Part shown: in pieces, positions 17,874-25,950 of the stretch
Position numbering within the stretch: position 1 is the stretch's first letter
How the letters are laid out: each line of letters begins with the position of its first letter
DNA from: CAHJXG01 sp965277495
Lineage (GTDB): Bacteria > Pseudomonadota > Alphaproteobacteria > Acetobacterales > Acetobacteraceae
DNA: 64,000 bases
NCBI GenBank assembly: GCA_965277495.1
Contig: OZ255824.1
Coordinates: 3,100,001 to 3,164,000, forward strand
Reading direction: 5' to 3'
Notes under the pieces: model-generated
Told to the model about the DNA's origin: nothing
Databases searched by the model: none
What the model saw: only the letters and a program-made list of their open reading frames with translations
Made by a program: the position numbers and the translations under genes

Positions 17874-19022
17874 TCAGCGCCGCAAGCGGGGGGAGGCGTT
17901 CAGCACCATGCGGACCAGGTCGCCCTGGTGATGCACGTCCATCTTCTCGTAGGCATGGCGCAGATGGCAGCGCGCGGTGTTGTAGCTGATGCCCAGCGTG
18001 GCGGCGGCGCTGCGGAGGTCCTGCCCGCGGGACAGCAACACGGCAATCTCCAATTCCTTCGCCGTCAAGCCGTAAATCTGCCCAATCGACCAGCCATTCA
18101 CCGGCTCCTGCGGGTCGAGCTCTTGTATGACGACCATCGCACGCGTCGCGGTCGCGGCGTGGGGAAACAGCGGGTCGGGGGTGCCGCTCAGGCGCCGCAC
18201 CATCACATGGAAGGGAGCGCAACCCGACGGGCGCGGCAAATGAAGCTCATTCTCCGAGGGTCCGTCGATCGCGGTCACCTGCGATATCGCCCGCTGCAGC
18301 TTGGAGTTGGCGACGGGATCGGCGGCAATGAGGGTTGCGCTCAGGGGTGCACTAGCCGGGGGCGCATTCGCCAGATGCAGGCCGTCCCGCAGCCCCAACA
18401 GCCGCTTGGCTCCGGTGTTGGCGAACTCGACGCCGCCATGCGGCGACAGGATGAGCACGTTCGCCGACATGCAGTCGAACGCCGATGCCAGGCCGTCGGC
18501 TTTGTCCTTGATCCGTGCCGCCTCGCGCTCCGTGGCGATCAGGCGTCCGATGAAGGGCATCAACGCTTGCAGCGCGCCGATATCGACGGGCGTGAAGTCC
18601 GTGCGGTTGAACGGACGTCCGACGATCAGATGATAGCGATGCGTCGGGGTGACATAGGGCGTGGTGATAAGGCAGTGAAACCGCCCTTCGGGACGCACGA
18701 CGTAGTCGAAAAAGGCGGAGTGCGCGAAATCGTGGTCACGCTGCAGCGCCGCCCGGTCGACGACGATGCCCGAATGGAGCCCGCGCAGCCATCCCGGCAG
18801 CAACCGCTCCGTCGCGGCGTGTTGCAGACGTGTCCCGTATGCTTGGTCGACACCCTGCACCAGGGGGCTTTCGACCTTGCCGTCCGTCGTGCGCTCGGCA
18901 AAAAGCAACGTATAGGACGCGCCGACCGCCTGGCCGACAGCCTCGAACGGAATGGCTTCCGCCGCCAACGCCGCCTCGTGCAGCCGTCCGACGGCGGACG
19001 CGAGTGGCGGGTAACGGATCAA
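17874..19022 (-). CDS. LuxR-type (HTH) transcriptional regulator, TTG start
   Basis: 382 residues. The C-terminal ~65 residues form the LuxR/NarL helix-turn-helix: GLTAKELEIAVLLSRGQDLRSAAATLGISYNTARCHLRHAY. The N-terminal ~300 residues include a PAS-like middle part (NVLILSPHGGVEFANTGAKRLL) and no receiver domain, so it is not a two-component regulator and not a LuxI-type autoinducer receptor. TTG at 19022 is chosen because GGAGG (complement of 19029-19033) lies 6 bases upstream and overlaps the end of the flavoprotein gene. Similar in architecture to the regulator at 60564-61724. Likely controls the neighbouring flavoprotein and substrate-binding genes. Confidence 0.85.
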   Translation of the reverse strand: MIRYPPLASAVGRLHEAALAAEAIPFEAVGQAVGASYTLLFAERTTDGKVESPLVQGVDQAYGTRLQHAATERLLPGWLRGLHSGIVVDRAALQRDHDFAHSAFFDYVVRPEGRFHCLITTPYVTPTHRYHLIVGRPFNRTDFTPVDIGALQALMPFIGRLIATEREAARIKDKADGLASAFDCMSANVLILSPHGGVEFANTGAKRLLGLRDGLHLANAPPASAPLSATLIAADPVANSKLQRAISQVTAIDGPSENELHLPRPSGCAPFHVMVRRLSGTPDPLFPHAATATRAMVVIQELDPQEPVNGWSIGQIYGLTAKELEIAVLLSRGQDLRSAAATLGISYNTARCHLRHAYEKMDVHHQGDLVRMVLNASPRLRR

Positions 19023-20653
19023 GGCACACCTCCGCAGGTTAGAGTCCAGATGAAGTGTAGCGTCGACCGGCGGCGGGTTGTTAATCCATTTGGACGAGGT
19101 TGACGGAAAAGTTTTGGATTATGGGCGTCGCCGCGAGAAACCGGGATTGCGTCGCCGCCCCGCCGCCCCGCCGCCCCGCCGCCGGCGCGCCGACCGAACA
19201 CCGCGCCCGATGTCAGGCCGGAGCCGCCGGGGTAGCCGTTGAAGAACACACCGCCCACCAGCTCCCCGCATGCGAACAATCCTGGGATGTCATGGCCGTC
19301 TTCGTGCACCACGCCGCCCGTGCCGCTGACCTGTAGGCCACCATAGGTGAAGGTGATGCCGCCGGTGACCGGGTAGGCCTTGAACGGCGGCGTGTCGATC
19401 GCCTGCGCCCAGTTCGATTTTGGCAAAGCAAGCCCGAGCGTGCCCTTGCCGTCCTTCACGCTCGGCTCGAAAGCGGCACCGGGCATCACGGCCGCGTTGT
19501 AGGCGGCAATCGTCGCGCGCGCGGCCGCCTTGTCCTCGACGCCATCGAGCTTGCTGACCAGTTCATCCAGCGTGTCCGCCTGCACGAAATGGGCGTCGTG
19601 GAAGCGGTACTCGCCATACAGCAGGTGGTCGACCTTGCTGTCGAAAATTTGCCAGGCGAGATGGCCCGGCTGTTCCATCACCGCACGCCCGAACTGCGCA
19701 TAGGTGTAGTTGCGGAAGTCCTTGCCCTCATCGACGAAGCGCTCGCCGCGCGCATTCAGCATGATGCCGAGGAAATAGCAGATCTTGCGGTAGTTCTTGC
19801 GGTCGAGATGCGGGATGTCGAGGTTGCCATAGTCCGGCATGTGCAGATCCATCGGCGTCGCGTGGCAGCCGCCATACAGCCCGTGCTGCCGGGCGCCCAG
19901 CTTGAGCGCCATCTCCAGGCCCTTGCCCGTGTTGTGCGGCGTGCCGCGGACCTTGGCCTTGCGCCAGCCCGCGCCGATGTGCCGGGCGCGCAGTTCGGCA
20001 CTGGCCTCGAATCCGCCGCATGCCAGGATGATGGCGCCGGCCTGCAACTGCCCGGTCTCGCCAGCTTCGTTTATGGTGCGGATGCCCACGACCCGGCCGT
20101 CCTCGACGACCAGGTCGTCGGCAGCGCAATCGTAGCGGATTTCGCCGCCCATGCCGAGGAAGGCCCGCAGTTCCGCCTCGACCAGGCCGACGCCTTCGTG
20201 CTTGGCCTCCAGCGTCAGCCCGCCCCAAAAGACGTGCTTCCCGTCTTTCTGGAACGACTGCCGCGCGTAGATCGGCTCGAACCGCACCCCGTGCGACGCG
20301 AGCCAGCGCAGGGCGGGATAGCTCTCGGCGATCAACGTCCGTTGCTCAGTGCTGAGCGGGCGTCCGTCGTTGAAGCCCAGCAGGTCCGCCGCGAATTTCT
20401 CGGCGGAGTAGGAGCCGAATTCGGTGTCGGGCAGGCGCGGGTCGGACGGGTCCGCCAGCAACGGCAGCAGGTCGTCATTGCCGCCATAAACGAAGCGCAT
20501 TGCGCCTGCGGTGTATTTCGAGTTGCCGCCGGCGAGATCTGGCTGCGCCTTTTCGATGATCAGCACGTCGCAACCCCGGTCCTTCGCCGTGATGGCCGCG
20601 CACAGCGCCGCGTTGCCGGAACCGACGACGATCACGTCCCAATCCGTCCGCAA
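19019..20653 (-). CDS. FAD-dependent dehydrogenase, TcuA (tricarballylate dehydrogenase)-like; TTG start
   Basis: About 544 residues of the fumarate reductase/succinate dehydrogenase flavoprotein superfamily. The FAD-binding VIVVGSGNAALCAAITAKDRG sits at the very N-terminus, AGGNSKYTAGAMRF follows, and the C-terminal part has GGVFFNGYPGGSGLTSGAVFG as in TcuA, which oxidises tricarballylate to cis-aconitate. The start is TTG at 20653 behind GGAGGAGG (complement of 20659-20666); an ATG at 20743 lies upstream of that site. Past GAVFGRRAG the sequence turns into a ~50-residue low-complexity tail that follows a tandem 8-base repeat, suggesting a frame shift near the natural stop. Substrate specificity is inferred only. 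Confidence 0.8.
   Translation of the reverse strand: MRTDWDVIVVGSGNAALCAAITAKDRGCDVLIIEKAQPDLAGGNSKYTAGAMRFVYGGNDDLLPLLADPSDPRLPDTEFGSYSAEKFAADLLGFNDGRPLSTEQRTLIAESYPALRWLASHGVRFEPIYARQSFQKDGKHVFWGGLTLEAKHEGVGLVEAELRAFLGMGGEIRYDCAADDLVVEDGRVVGIRTINEAGETGQLQAGAIILACGGFEASAELRARHIGAGWRKAKVRGTPHNTGKGLEMALKLGARQHGLYGGCHATPMDLHMPDYGNLDIPHLDRKNYRKICYFLGIMLNARGERFVDEGKDFRNYTYAQFGRAVMEQPGHLAWQIFDSKVDHLLYGEYRFHDAHFVQADTLDELVSKLDGVEDKAAARATIAAYNAAVMPGAAFEPSVKDGKGTLGLALPKSNWAQAIDTPPFKAYPVTGGITFTYGGLQVSGTGGVVHEDGHDIPGLFACGELVGGVFFNGYPGGSGLTSGAVFGRRAGGGAAGRRGGDAIPVSRGDAHNPKLFRQPRPNGLTTRRRSTLHFIWTLTCGGVP
19154..19183. repeat. Tandem 8-base repeat in the 3' end of the flavoprotein gene
   Basis: GCCGCCCC occurs three times in a row (19154-19177) followed by a partial copy. 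An 8-base unit changes the reading frame whenever a copy is gained or lost, and the unusual protein tail begins here. Confidence 0.8.
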
Positions 20654-20769
20654 TCTTTCCTCCTCCAAGCCGGCTGCGGGCGACTCTACGGCATCTGTTG
20701 CCCATCGATGCCCGTAAACAAAGCTGCATCCGGCGGTCAACATTTGGTGCGCGGCTTACTAATTGGACA

Positions 20770-21318
20770 ATGGCGCGTTTAATGACAATTATGATACTTC
20801 GATTAATCTGGTACCGGCGCGGGCATTCGGTCCGACAGTCTCCACCGAGGGACGGGCAGTCGCTGTTCATTGCGGCCGCATTGGCCGCCGTGATGGCAAC
20901 GTTGACGTTCAGCACCGCTGCTTGCGCCGCGGCGGTGGCTGAGGGTGCTGGCCAATCCTTGCCAACGCCGCCCGGCACGGTCGATGCCTTGACGGAGCCG
21001 GTCGACCCACGGCTCCCCGCCGGCGTGCCCGCACGGATCAGCATACGCTATCCCGCCGGCAACGCCGCCGCGCGCCAACGCTCCATTGAGCTTGCACATG
21101 GCTTGAGCGATCAGGGCCTGGACGTCGTGGACCTCGCAGCAGTGTCCGAGCGCGTCGCCGCCAATACGGTGGCGTACTTTTATGCGGAGGATGAGCTCGC
21201 GGCCACGATTGCCGCGCGTGGCCTTGGTCCAGAATGGAAGCCGATCCAGCGGCGTATACCGTCGCGAGAGGCAATGCCGCGGCCCGGCGCGCTTGAACTC
21301 GCCATTGCCAGTCCATGA
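20770..21318 (+). CDS. Exported protein with LytR-C-like domain (unknown)
   Basis: About 182 residues from the ATG at 20770, though downstream in-frame ATGs at 20782 and 20791 are possible. A hydrophobic stretch (SLFIAAALAAVMATLTFSTAACAAA, about 31-55) is a signal peptide or anchor. The C-terminal ~90 residues (ARISIRYPAGNAAARQRSIELAHGL and NTVAYFYAEDE) resemble LytR-C/SPOR-like envelope domains in which a strand-helix unit handles glycan strands. It heads a rightward trio with an OmpA-like and a Sel1-repeat protein, implying an envelope role. The assignment of the domain is by eye. Confidence 0.6.
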   Translation: MARLMTIMILRLIWYRRGHSVRQSPPRDGQSLFIAAALAAVMATLTFSTAACAAAVAEGAGQSLPTPPGTVDALTEPVDPRLPAGVPARISIRYPAGNAAARQRSIELAHGLSDQGLDVVDLAAVSERVAANTVAYFYAEDELAATIAARGLGPEWKPIQRRIPSREAMPRPGALELAIASP

Positions 21319-21346
21319 CGCGCTATTTGACCCGAAGGAGGATTTG

Positions 21347-21763
21347 GTGAGCACAGCATTTTCGTTCCGCGCCCTGTTCGCAGCATTGTTGCTGTCCGGT
21401 GCGGCGCACGCCCAACCTGCGCCCGCGAGCGGCCCGGCGCCGCTGGTCGTGTATTTCGCCTCCGGCAGCGCGGCCTTGCGGCAACAGGACGAGGCGGTGC
21501 TCGACCGTGCTTCGCGCGCCTTCAACGAGGGGCACCCGATCATCATGACCATCAGCGGTGGATCGGATGCGGTCGGACAGGCCGAACCCAATCTGCTGCT
21601 ATCGCAACGGCGCGCGAATGCCGTGTTGCGCGGCCTGGTGGCGCGCGGAATTCCGGTCGACCGCTTCCAATTGCTTGCCAAAGGCGAGACCGATCCAGCG
21701 GTGAGCGCCCCGTCCGGCGTGCCTGAGGAGCGTAACCGCCGGGTGGAGATCACTTGGCGTTGA
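21347..21763 (+). CDS. OmpA-family C-terminal domain protein
   Basis: 138 residues. A cleavable signal peptide (STAFSFRALFAALLLSGAAHAQP) precedes a small OmpA/MotB-like domain: LVVYFASGSAALRQQDEAVLD, GGSDAVGQAEPNLLLSQRRANAV, and PEERNRRVEITW. OmpA domains bind peptidoglycan diaminopimelate. GTG at 21347 is used because AGGAGG lies 5 bases upstream; a TTG one codon earlier is an alternative. Its end overlaps the beginning of the Sel1-repeat gene. Confidence 0.85.
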   Translation: MSTAFSFRALFAALLLSGAAHAQPAPASGPAPLVVYFASGSAALRQQDEAVLDRASRAFNEGHPIIMTISGGSDAVGQAEPNLLLSQRRANAVLRGLVARGIPVDRFQLLAKGETDPAVSAPSGVPEERNRRVEITWR

Positions 21764-22569
21764 CGCTGCGGATCATGCGCTGGGGGGTGGCATCGCTGCT
21801 GGGCGTTGGGCTGTTTGCGGCCGGCGTCGCGCGGGCCGAGGACCTGACGGCGCGTGCTGAGCATGGCGATCCCGCGGCCATGTTCGATCTTGCGACACAG
21901 TACGACCTCGGCGCTTTGGGCGCGCAGGATCCGGCTCTTGCGTTCAAATGGTACCGCCGCGCCGCAGAGGCTGGGCTGCCGCAGGCGGAGTTCAACGTTG
22001 CCGTCATGCTCGACAGTGGACGCGGCGCGGCGCAGGACATGGTTGAGGCTGCGGCCTGGTACGGACGGGCGGCGGCGCGTGGGAACCATCGCGCGCAGTA
22101 TAATCTAGCGTTGCTGTATGGCGCGGGCACCGGAGTGCCGCGTAATCCCGAACTCGCGGCATTTTGGTTCAGGCAAGCTGCGCCGGCAGTTCCGGAGGCG
22201 GGACGCCGGATCGCGGCGCTGCATCCGGACGAGCATGCGACGACAATATCGGCCGCGTTGCCGACCGTGCCGCTTGGGGAATTCGCCGCCGGGCCGGCGC
22301 CGATCGAATTCGTTTGGACCGCGGCGGCGCAGTCCGAACCCGTCCGCTATTTGATCGAGGTGCAGGCCCTGGGCCGTATCGCCTCCACCGAAGTGTTTTC
22401 CGAGTTCACCGATGGGTCCGCCGTCGCAGCGCCTTTGCGCGATAAGCCCGGCGAATATGCGTGGCGCGTCTTCACGCTCGCCCGCGTCGCCGCACGCTAT
22501 GAAGTGAGCGACTGGGCGCATTTCACGGTGCTGCCGCGGCCTACGCTCGGTGCTTCGCGCACGAATTGA
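21754..22569 (+). CDS. Sel1-repeat (TPR-like) exported protein
   Basis: Up to 271 residues. After a signal peptide (LLGVGLFAAGVARAE) come three Sel1-like repeats: GDPAAMFDLATQYDLG, GLPQAEFNVAVMLDSGRG and GNHRAQYNLALLYGAGTG. The last ~90 residues (IEFVWTAAAQSEPVRYLIEV ... GEYAWRVFTLAR ... DWAHFTVLP) look like a fibronectin III-type beta domain. TTG at 21754, with GGTGGAGATCAC upstream, overlaps the OmpA-like gene; ATG 21775 is an alternative. Presumably periplasmic and acting with the two preceding envelope proteins, since Sel1 and OmpA domains often mediate cell-wall-associated protein interactions. Confidence 0.8.
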   Translation: MALTLRIMRWGVASLLGVGLFAAGVARAEDLTARAEHGDPAAMFDLATQYDLGALGAQDPALAFKWYRRAAEAGLPQAEFNVAVMLDSGRGAAQDMVEAAAWYGRAAARGNHRAQYNLALLYGAGTGVPRNPELAAFWFRQAAPAVPEAGRRIAALHPDEHATTISAALPTVPLGEFAAGPAPIEFVWTAAAQSEPVRYLIEVQALGRIASTEVFSEFTDGSAVAAPLRDKPGEYAWRVFTLARVAARYEVSDWAHFTVLPRPTLGASRTN

Positions 22570-22590
22570 GCTGTGGCTGAGAACGCGGCC

Positions 22591-22625
22591 AATGCCGCAG
22601 GGGATGCGCCTTCCCCTGCGGCATT
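22591..22625. terminator. Bidirectional terminator hairpin
   Basis: AATGCCGCAGGGGA and TCCCCTGCGGCATT form a perfect 14-base-pair stem with a 7-base loop. It lies between the convergent Sel1-repeat gene and the glycine-zipper gene and can serve both. Confidence 0.75.
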
Positions 22626-22638
22626 GTGGAACCAACTA

Positions 22639-23064
22639 CTACTGGTTCGTTTGCTCTTGGATATGCGCCTTGTCACGGTGCCGCACATACATGCCGGTTG
22701 CGCAACCGGCCAACGCGCCCATCACCCCATGGCCGGCCAGATGACCGCCCGCGGCGCCGACAGCGCCATATCGCAGGCAGCCGCCGCCGGGCTTCGGGAT
22801 CTCACCGTTTTGCTGCTGCTGATAGGTCTGCGCGTAGCGCGGGTCTTTCGGATTGATCTGGCGCTGATCCGGCATCGGCTGGATCTGGTCGCCTTGGAAG
22901 CTGAAGGGATCGCCGGACGCAGCCTGACCGGAGCCTTGTTGCATGCGGCCTTGTTGCATTGCGCTGCCCTGGTTGGAGCCATTTGAGTTATAGCCCTGTG
23001 CCTCCGCATTGGCGATGCCTAAGCAAGCAACGGCAGAGAGGGTGGCAAGCATCTTAAACTTCAT
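22639..23064 (-). CDS. Exported glycine-rich small protein (unknown)
   Basis: 141 residues. A signal peptide (MLATLSAVACLGIANAEAQG) precedes a Gln/Gly/Asn-rich low-complexity stretch. A short glycine-zipper-like segment, GAVGAAGGHLAGHGVMGALAGCATGMYV, lies near the C-terminus and may insert in or associate with the outer membrane. GGGAG is found 8 bases before the ATG. Family and function not recognised; it is monocistronic. Confidence 0.72.
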   Translation of the reverse strand: MKFKMLATLSAVACLGIANAEAQGYNSNGSNQGSAMQQGRMQQGSGQAASGDPFSFQGDQIQPMPDQRQINPKDPRYAQTYQQQQNGEIPKPGGGCLRYGAVGAAGGHLAGHGVMGALAGCATGMYVRHRDKAHIQEQTNQ

Positions 23065-23157
23065 AGTTCACTCCCGGAAAATATTGCACGGTGGCATTCT
23101 TGGAAAGCAGCAGCAATCATAGCTGGAATTCAGTGTAACGCCTGAGCGCAGAGAAGG

Positions 23158-23724
23158 CTACTGCAACCGTTTGTCAGCCTTGGCATGACGCACAGCCTCC
23201 GCATGCGGCGGAGCACGCCAGGTCATGCCGGATTGGTCCCACGCCTCCTGCAGGAGTGGCGGGACCAGGTTGCCGGACCCGGCCCAGGATAGCAGCAGCG
23301 CGACCACCAGTGGCTCGATTGGCGAGCCGGACTTGCAAAGCGGCAGTGCCCAGGTCCTGCGCAGCGGCCAGGCAAGCCGTAGTCCGCCCGGCGTGAGCAT
23401 GTCCGCGGCGAGATGGGAAAGGTAGCCGACCGCCAAAGGATGCACGACCCAGCCCGGAGCGCCGCCATGCAGAAGGCCCCAAGCGCATGCCGCCACCGCA
23501 GCCGCCGAATGGGTGACGCCACGGTGGCCAAGGGCAGATGCGATAGTAGAGGAAAGCGGGCGCAACCGTTTGCCCAACCAGGATTTTGGGTGGTCGATGT
23601 CGGGCAACAAGGAGCCCAGGATGGCGAGGCCAAGGCACGCCGGGGCAGCAGCCGGAAGGCCCAGATGGGGGGCCGCGACGAGCCAAGCCGCGACCCCAAG
23701 CGCTACATGGGAGCCGGCCATCAT
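23158..23724 (-). CDS. YdjM-type inner-membrane metal-dependent hydrolase (DUF457-like)
   Basis: 188 residues, strongly hydrophobic. Conserved family motifs are seen: MAGSHVALG at the N-terminus, SLLPDIDHPKSWLGKRL, GHRGVTHS and GYLSHLAADMLTPGGLRLAWP. The His/Asp pattern of these motifs is thought to bind metal in the membrane. Family members include E. coli YdjM, which is LexA-regulated, but no SOS box was identified here. No substrate is known. Two adjacent ATGs (23724, 23721) are possible starts. Confidence 0.88.
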   Translation of the reverse strand: MMAGSHVALGVAAWLVAAPHLGLPAAAPACLGLAILGSLLPDIDHPKSWLGKRLRPLSSTIASALGHRGVTHSAAAVAACAWGLLHGGAPGWVVHPLAVGYLSHLAADMLTPGGLRLAWPLRRTWALPLCKSGSPIEPLVVALLLSWAGSGNLVPPLLQEAWDQSGMTWRAPPHAEAVRHAKADKRLQ

Positions 23725-23797
23725 CGGGTATCAGCTTGTTCCCTGAACATTCCGGGAGATTTGCGCTTGTGGGGCCGCGAAGGCAACCTTTCAGGCT

Positions 23798-23806
23798 TGG
23801 CACAAT
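23798..23806 (+). promoter_or_regulatory. TGGCACAAT element upstream of repeat protein gene 1
   Basis: GGCTTGGCACAATGA here and GGCGTGGCACAATAA at 52601-52615 stand 122 and 76 bases before the starts of the two paralogous repeat-protein genes. They may be a shared promoter element; spacing does not fit a complete sigma-54 site. Confidence 0.3.
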
Positions 23807-23831
23807 GAACATGCAGTCCCCAAGGCTAGGC

Positions 23832-23852
23832 TACCAATTTATAGAATTGGTA
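23832..23852. repeat. Inverted repeat upstream of repeat protein gene 1
   Basis: TACCAATT and AATTGGTA flank TATAG as a perfect 8-base dyad, 75 bases before the ATG, in a locally AT-rich stretch. A possible operator. Confidence 0.45.
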
Positions 23853-23927
23853 ATCCTTCAATGCTATTTCAGGTTGTGCATCTATGTTAATAGAAGCACG
23901 GCCGAACGTTTTAGGGACGCGCATGCG

Positions 23928-25940
23928 ATGGTGGTAAAGACGTGGAACGGGTCCGACGCCGCCTTCGCAACCGACAGCGATTGGTTGCCGCAGGTTGCGC
24001 CGGCATCGGGCGATACGGCGGTCATCAACGCGGGCACGGTCCGGGCATCGGGAACGCTGCCAAGCTTTCTTACGATCACGCTGAGTTCGTCGAGTTCGTC
24101 CAGTCCCGTGCTGATCCTGTCCGGCGCCACGCTCGGGGCCTCCTCGCAGTTGAACATACGGGCCGGGGGAGCGAATGCTGCTCTGCGGCTGAGCGGGACG
24201 GTCAACAACGCGGGCACAATCGTGGCGACCGGCGCCAGTCCGGGGCAGGTTATTCTACAGATCGACGATGCGCCGGGCGGCGGCACCACGAACTTCGTCA
24301 ACACAGGCCAAATCCAGGTCAGCAATACGGACCTGCAGATCATTACGGCGGGCGCCAACGCGGCTGACCAGCTCGAGAATGACGGCGTCATCTCGGTCCG
24401 CACTTCGTTCCAAGCGCCGTTGCTGGCTTATGTCGCGGCCAATCTGGTTGGCACGGGCACGGTGGTGCTGGGCGCCTCCGTCACGTTCGAGGCGGTGCGG
24501 GCCGCGGGCGCAGGCCAGACTTTCGTCTTCGAGCACGGCGGCGGCGGAAACACGACGCTGCGGATCGACGGCGGGACGCTGTTCGGCGCAACGGTTTCCG
24601 GGTTCGTGTCTTCCGACGCCATCCAGCTCAATGGCAGCCATTGGGACCGGGCCGCCTACGTGCCGACCGGCGCGAACAGTGGCGTGCTCACCTTATCGCT
24701 TGGCACGGTGGCGGTGAATTCCATCGCATTCACCGGGTCGTATAGCATCGACAGTTTCCAGTTGCAGGAAGCGACCCCGACCGGCAGCAGCCAAGCGGTG
24801 ACGGCCATTTCGGTCTATGATCCATTGTTTGACGAGGCCTATTACCTTTCGCACAATCCTGATGTGGCTGCGGCCGGGGTGGATCCGTATCAGCACTTCA
24901 TGATGAATGGCTGGAGGGAAGGGCGCAGTCCCGACGCCTTGTTCGATTTGCCCTATTACCTCGCGCAAAATCGCGACCTGGCGACAACAGGGTCGAACCC
25001 GCTATCGCATTTCGAGCAGTACGGGTGGCACGAGGGCCGCGACCCGAGCCTGTTGTTCTCGACGGCAAAGTACTTAGCCGCCTACCCGGACGTGAAGGCG
25101 GCGGGCCTCGATCCGCTGCTGCATTATGTGGAATTCGGTCCGGAACAGGGGCGGACCGCGTTCCTGACTGGTGGCACGGCAGCGGCCGACGTCCTCGTCG
25201 ACCCGGCGTTTTACGACAAGCAACTCGGCGCCACGATCATCCCGGCGGGACCGGCCGGCCAGCAGCAAGCGGCCTGGAGCTATGACGCCAGTGGGTGGCA
25301 AAAGGCGCTCAACCCCAACGCATTGTTCGATAGCGCCTATTACTTGGCGCAAAATCCGGACGTGAAAGCATCCGGCATCGATCCGCTCAAACATTTCGAG
25401 CAGTATGGATGGCATGAGGGGCGCGACCCCAGCCTATTGTTTTCCGCGGCTAAATACCTGGCCGCAAACCAGGACGTGAAGGCGTCCGGCCTCGATCCAT
25501 TGCTGCATTATGTGCAATACGGCCAAAGCGAGGGCCGGATAGCGTTCTTATCCGGCGGCACGGCAGCGGCCGACCCGCTGATCAATGCAAGTTACTACGA
25601 TAAGCAGCTCGGTGCGACGCTGGTTCCGACCGGAACGGCGGCGCAACAGCAGGCTGCCTCGAGTTACGATCTTTCAGGCTGGAAACGCGGGCTGAACCCG
25701 GACGCGTTCTTCGACACCAAGTATTACCTAAGCCATAATCCCGACGTGGCCGCAGCGGGATACGATCCCGTGAAGCATTATGAGCTGTATGGGTGGCACG
25801 AAGGCCGCAATCCCTCGGCACAGTTCAGCACGAACAAGTATCTGGCGGCATACTCCGATGTGCGCGCTTCCGGCATCAATCCGTTAGTGCATTTCCTGCT
25901 TTATGGCCAGGCGGAAGGGCGCATCGCGGCTGCGGCGTAG
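23928..25940 (+). CDS. Large repeat protein 1 (GWxEGRDP-type tandem repeats)
   Basis: 670 residues. No signal peptide is seen. Residues ~1-290 are Gly/Ala/Thr/Val-rich with NNAGTI-, NTGQI- and LENDGVI-type strands like the beta-helical passenger regions of adhesins. From ~292 to the end there are 7 canonical repeats of about 38 residues, of the form LFDxxYYLAxNPDVxAxGxDPLxHFxxYGWxEGRDP. These are interspersed with two variant units beginning YDKQLGAT. A trio of repeats ends in GRTAFLTGGTAAAD and then starts over, a higher-order period. The protein ends directly after a repeat. Probably secreted, possibly by a type I system, but no transporter is adjacent. ATG 23928 aligns with the start of the paralogue at 52690; AGGGA lies upstream. 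Confidence 0.8.
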   Translation: MVVKTWNGSDAAFATDSDWLPQVAPASGDTAVINAGTVRASGTLPSFLTITLSSSSSSSPVLILSGATLGASSQLNIRAGGANAALRLSGTVNNAGTIVATGASPGQVILQIDDAPGGGTTNFVNTGQIQVSNTDLQIITAGANAADQLENDGVISVRTSFQAPLLAYVAANLVGTGTVVLGASVTFEAVRAAGAGQTFVFEHGGGGNTTLRIDGGTLFGATVSGFVSSDAIQLNGSHWDRAAYVPTGANSGVLTLSLGTVAVNSIAFTGSYSIDSFQLQEATPTGSSQAVTAISVYDPLFDEAYYLSHNPDVAAAGVDPYQHFMMNGWREGRSPDALFDLPYYLAQNRDLATTGSNPLSHFEQYGWHEGRDPSLLFSTAKYLAAYPDVKAAGLDPLLHYVEFGPEQGRTAFLTGGTAAADVLVDPAFYDKQLGATIIPAGPAGQQQAAWSYDASGWQKALNPNALFDSAYYLAQNPDVKASGIDPLKHFEQYGWHEGRDPSLLFSAAKYLAANQDVKASGLDPLLHYVQYGQSEGRIAFLSGGTAAADPLINASYYDKQLGATLVPTGTAAQQQAASSYDLSGWKRGLNPDAFFDTKYYLSHNPDVAAAGYDPVKHYELYGWHEGRNPSAQFSTNKYLAAYSDVRASGINPLVHFLLYGQAEGRIAAAA

Positions 25941-25950
25941 ATGGCTGGCA

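Noticed and set aside
17874..19022. Quorum-sensing LuxR receptor
   Set aside because: Only the C-terminal HTH matches; the N-terminus lacks the autoinducer-binding residues pattern and there is no luxI-type gene.
23928..25940. CRISPR or DNA satellite interpretation of the repeats
   Set aside because: The repetition is at protein level with diverged codons and no spacers; DNA-level periodicity is imperfect.
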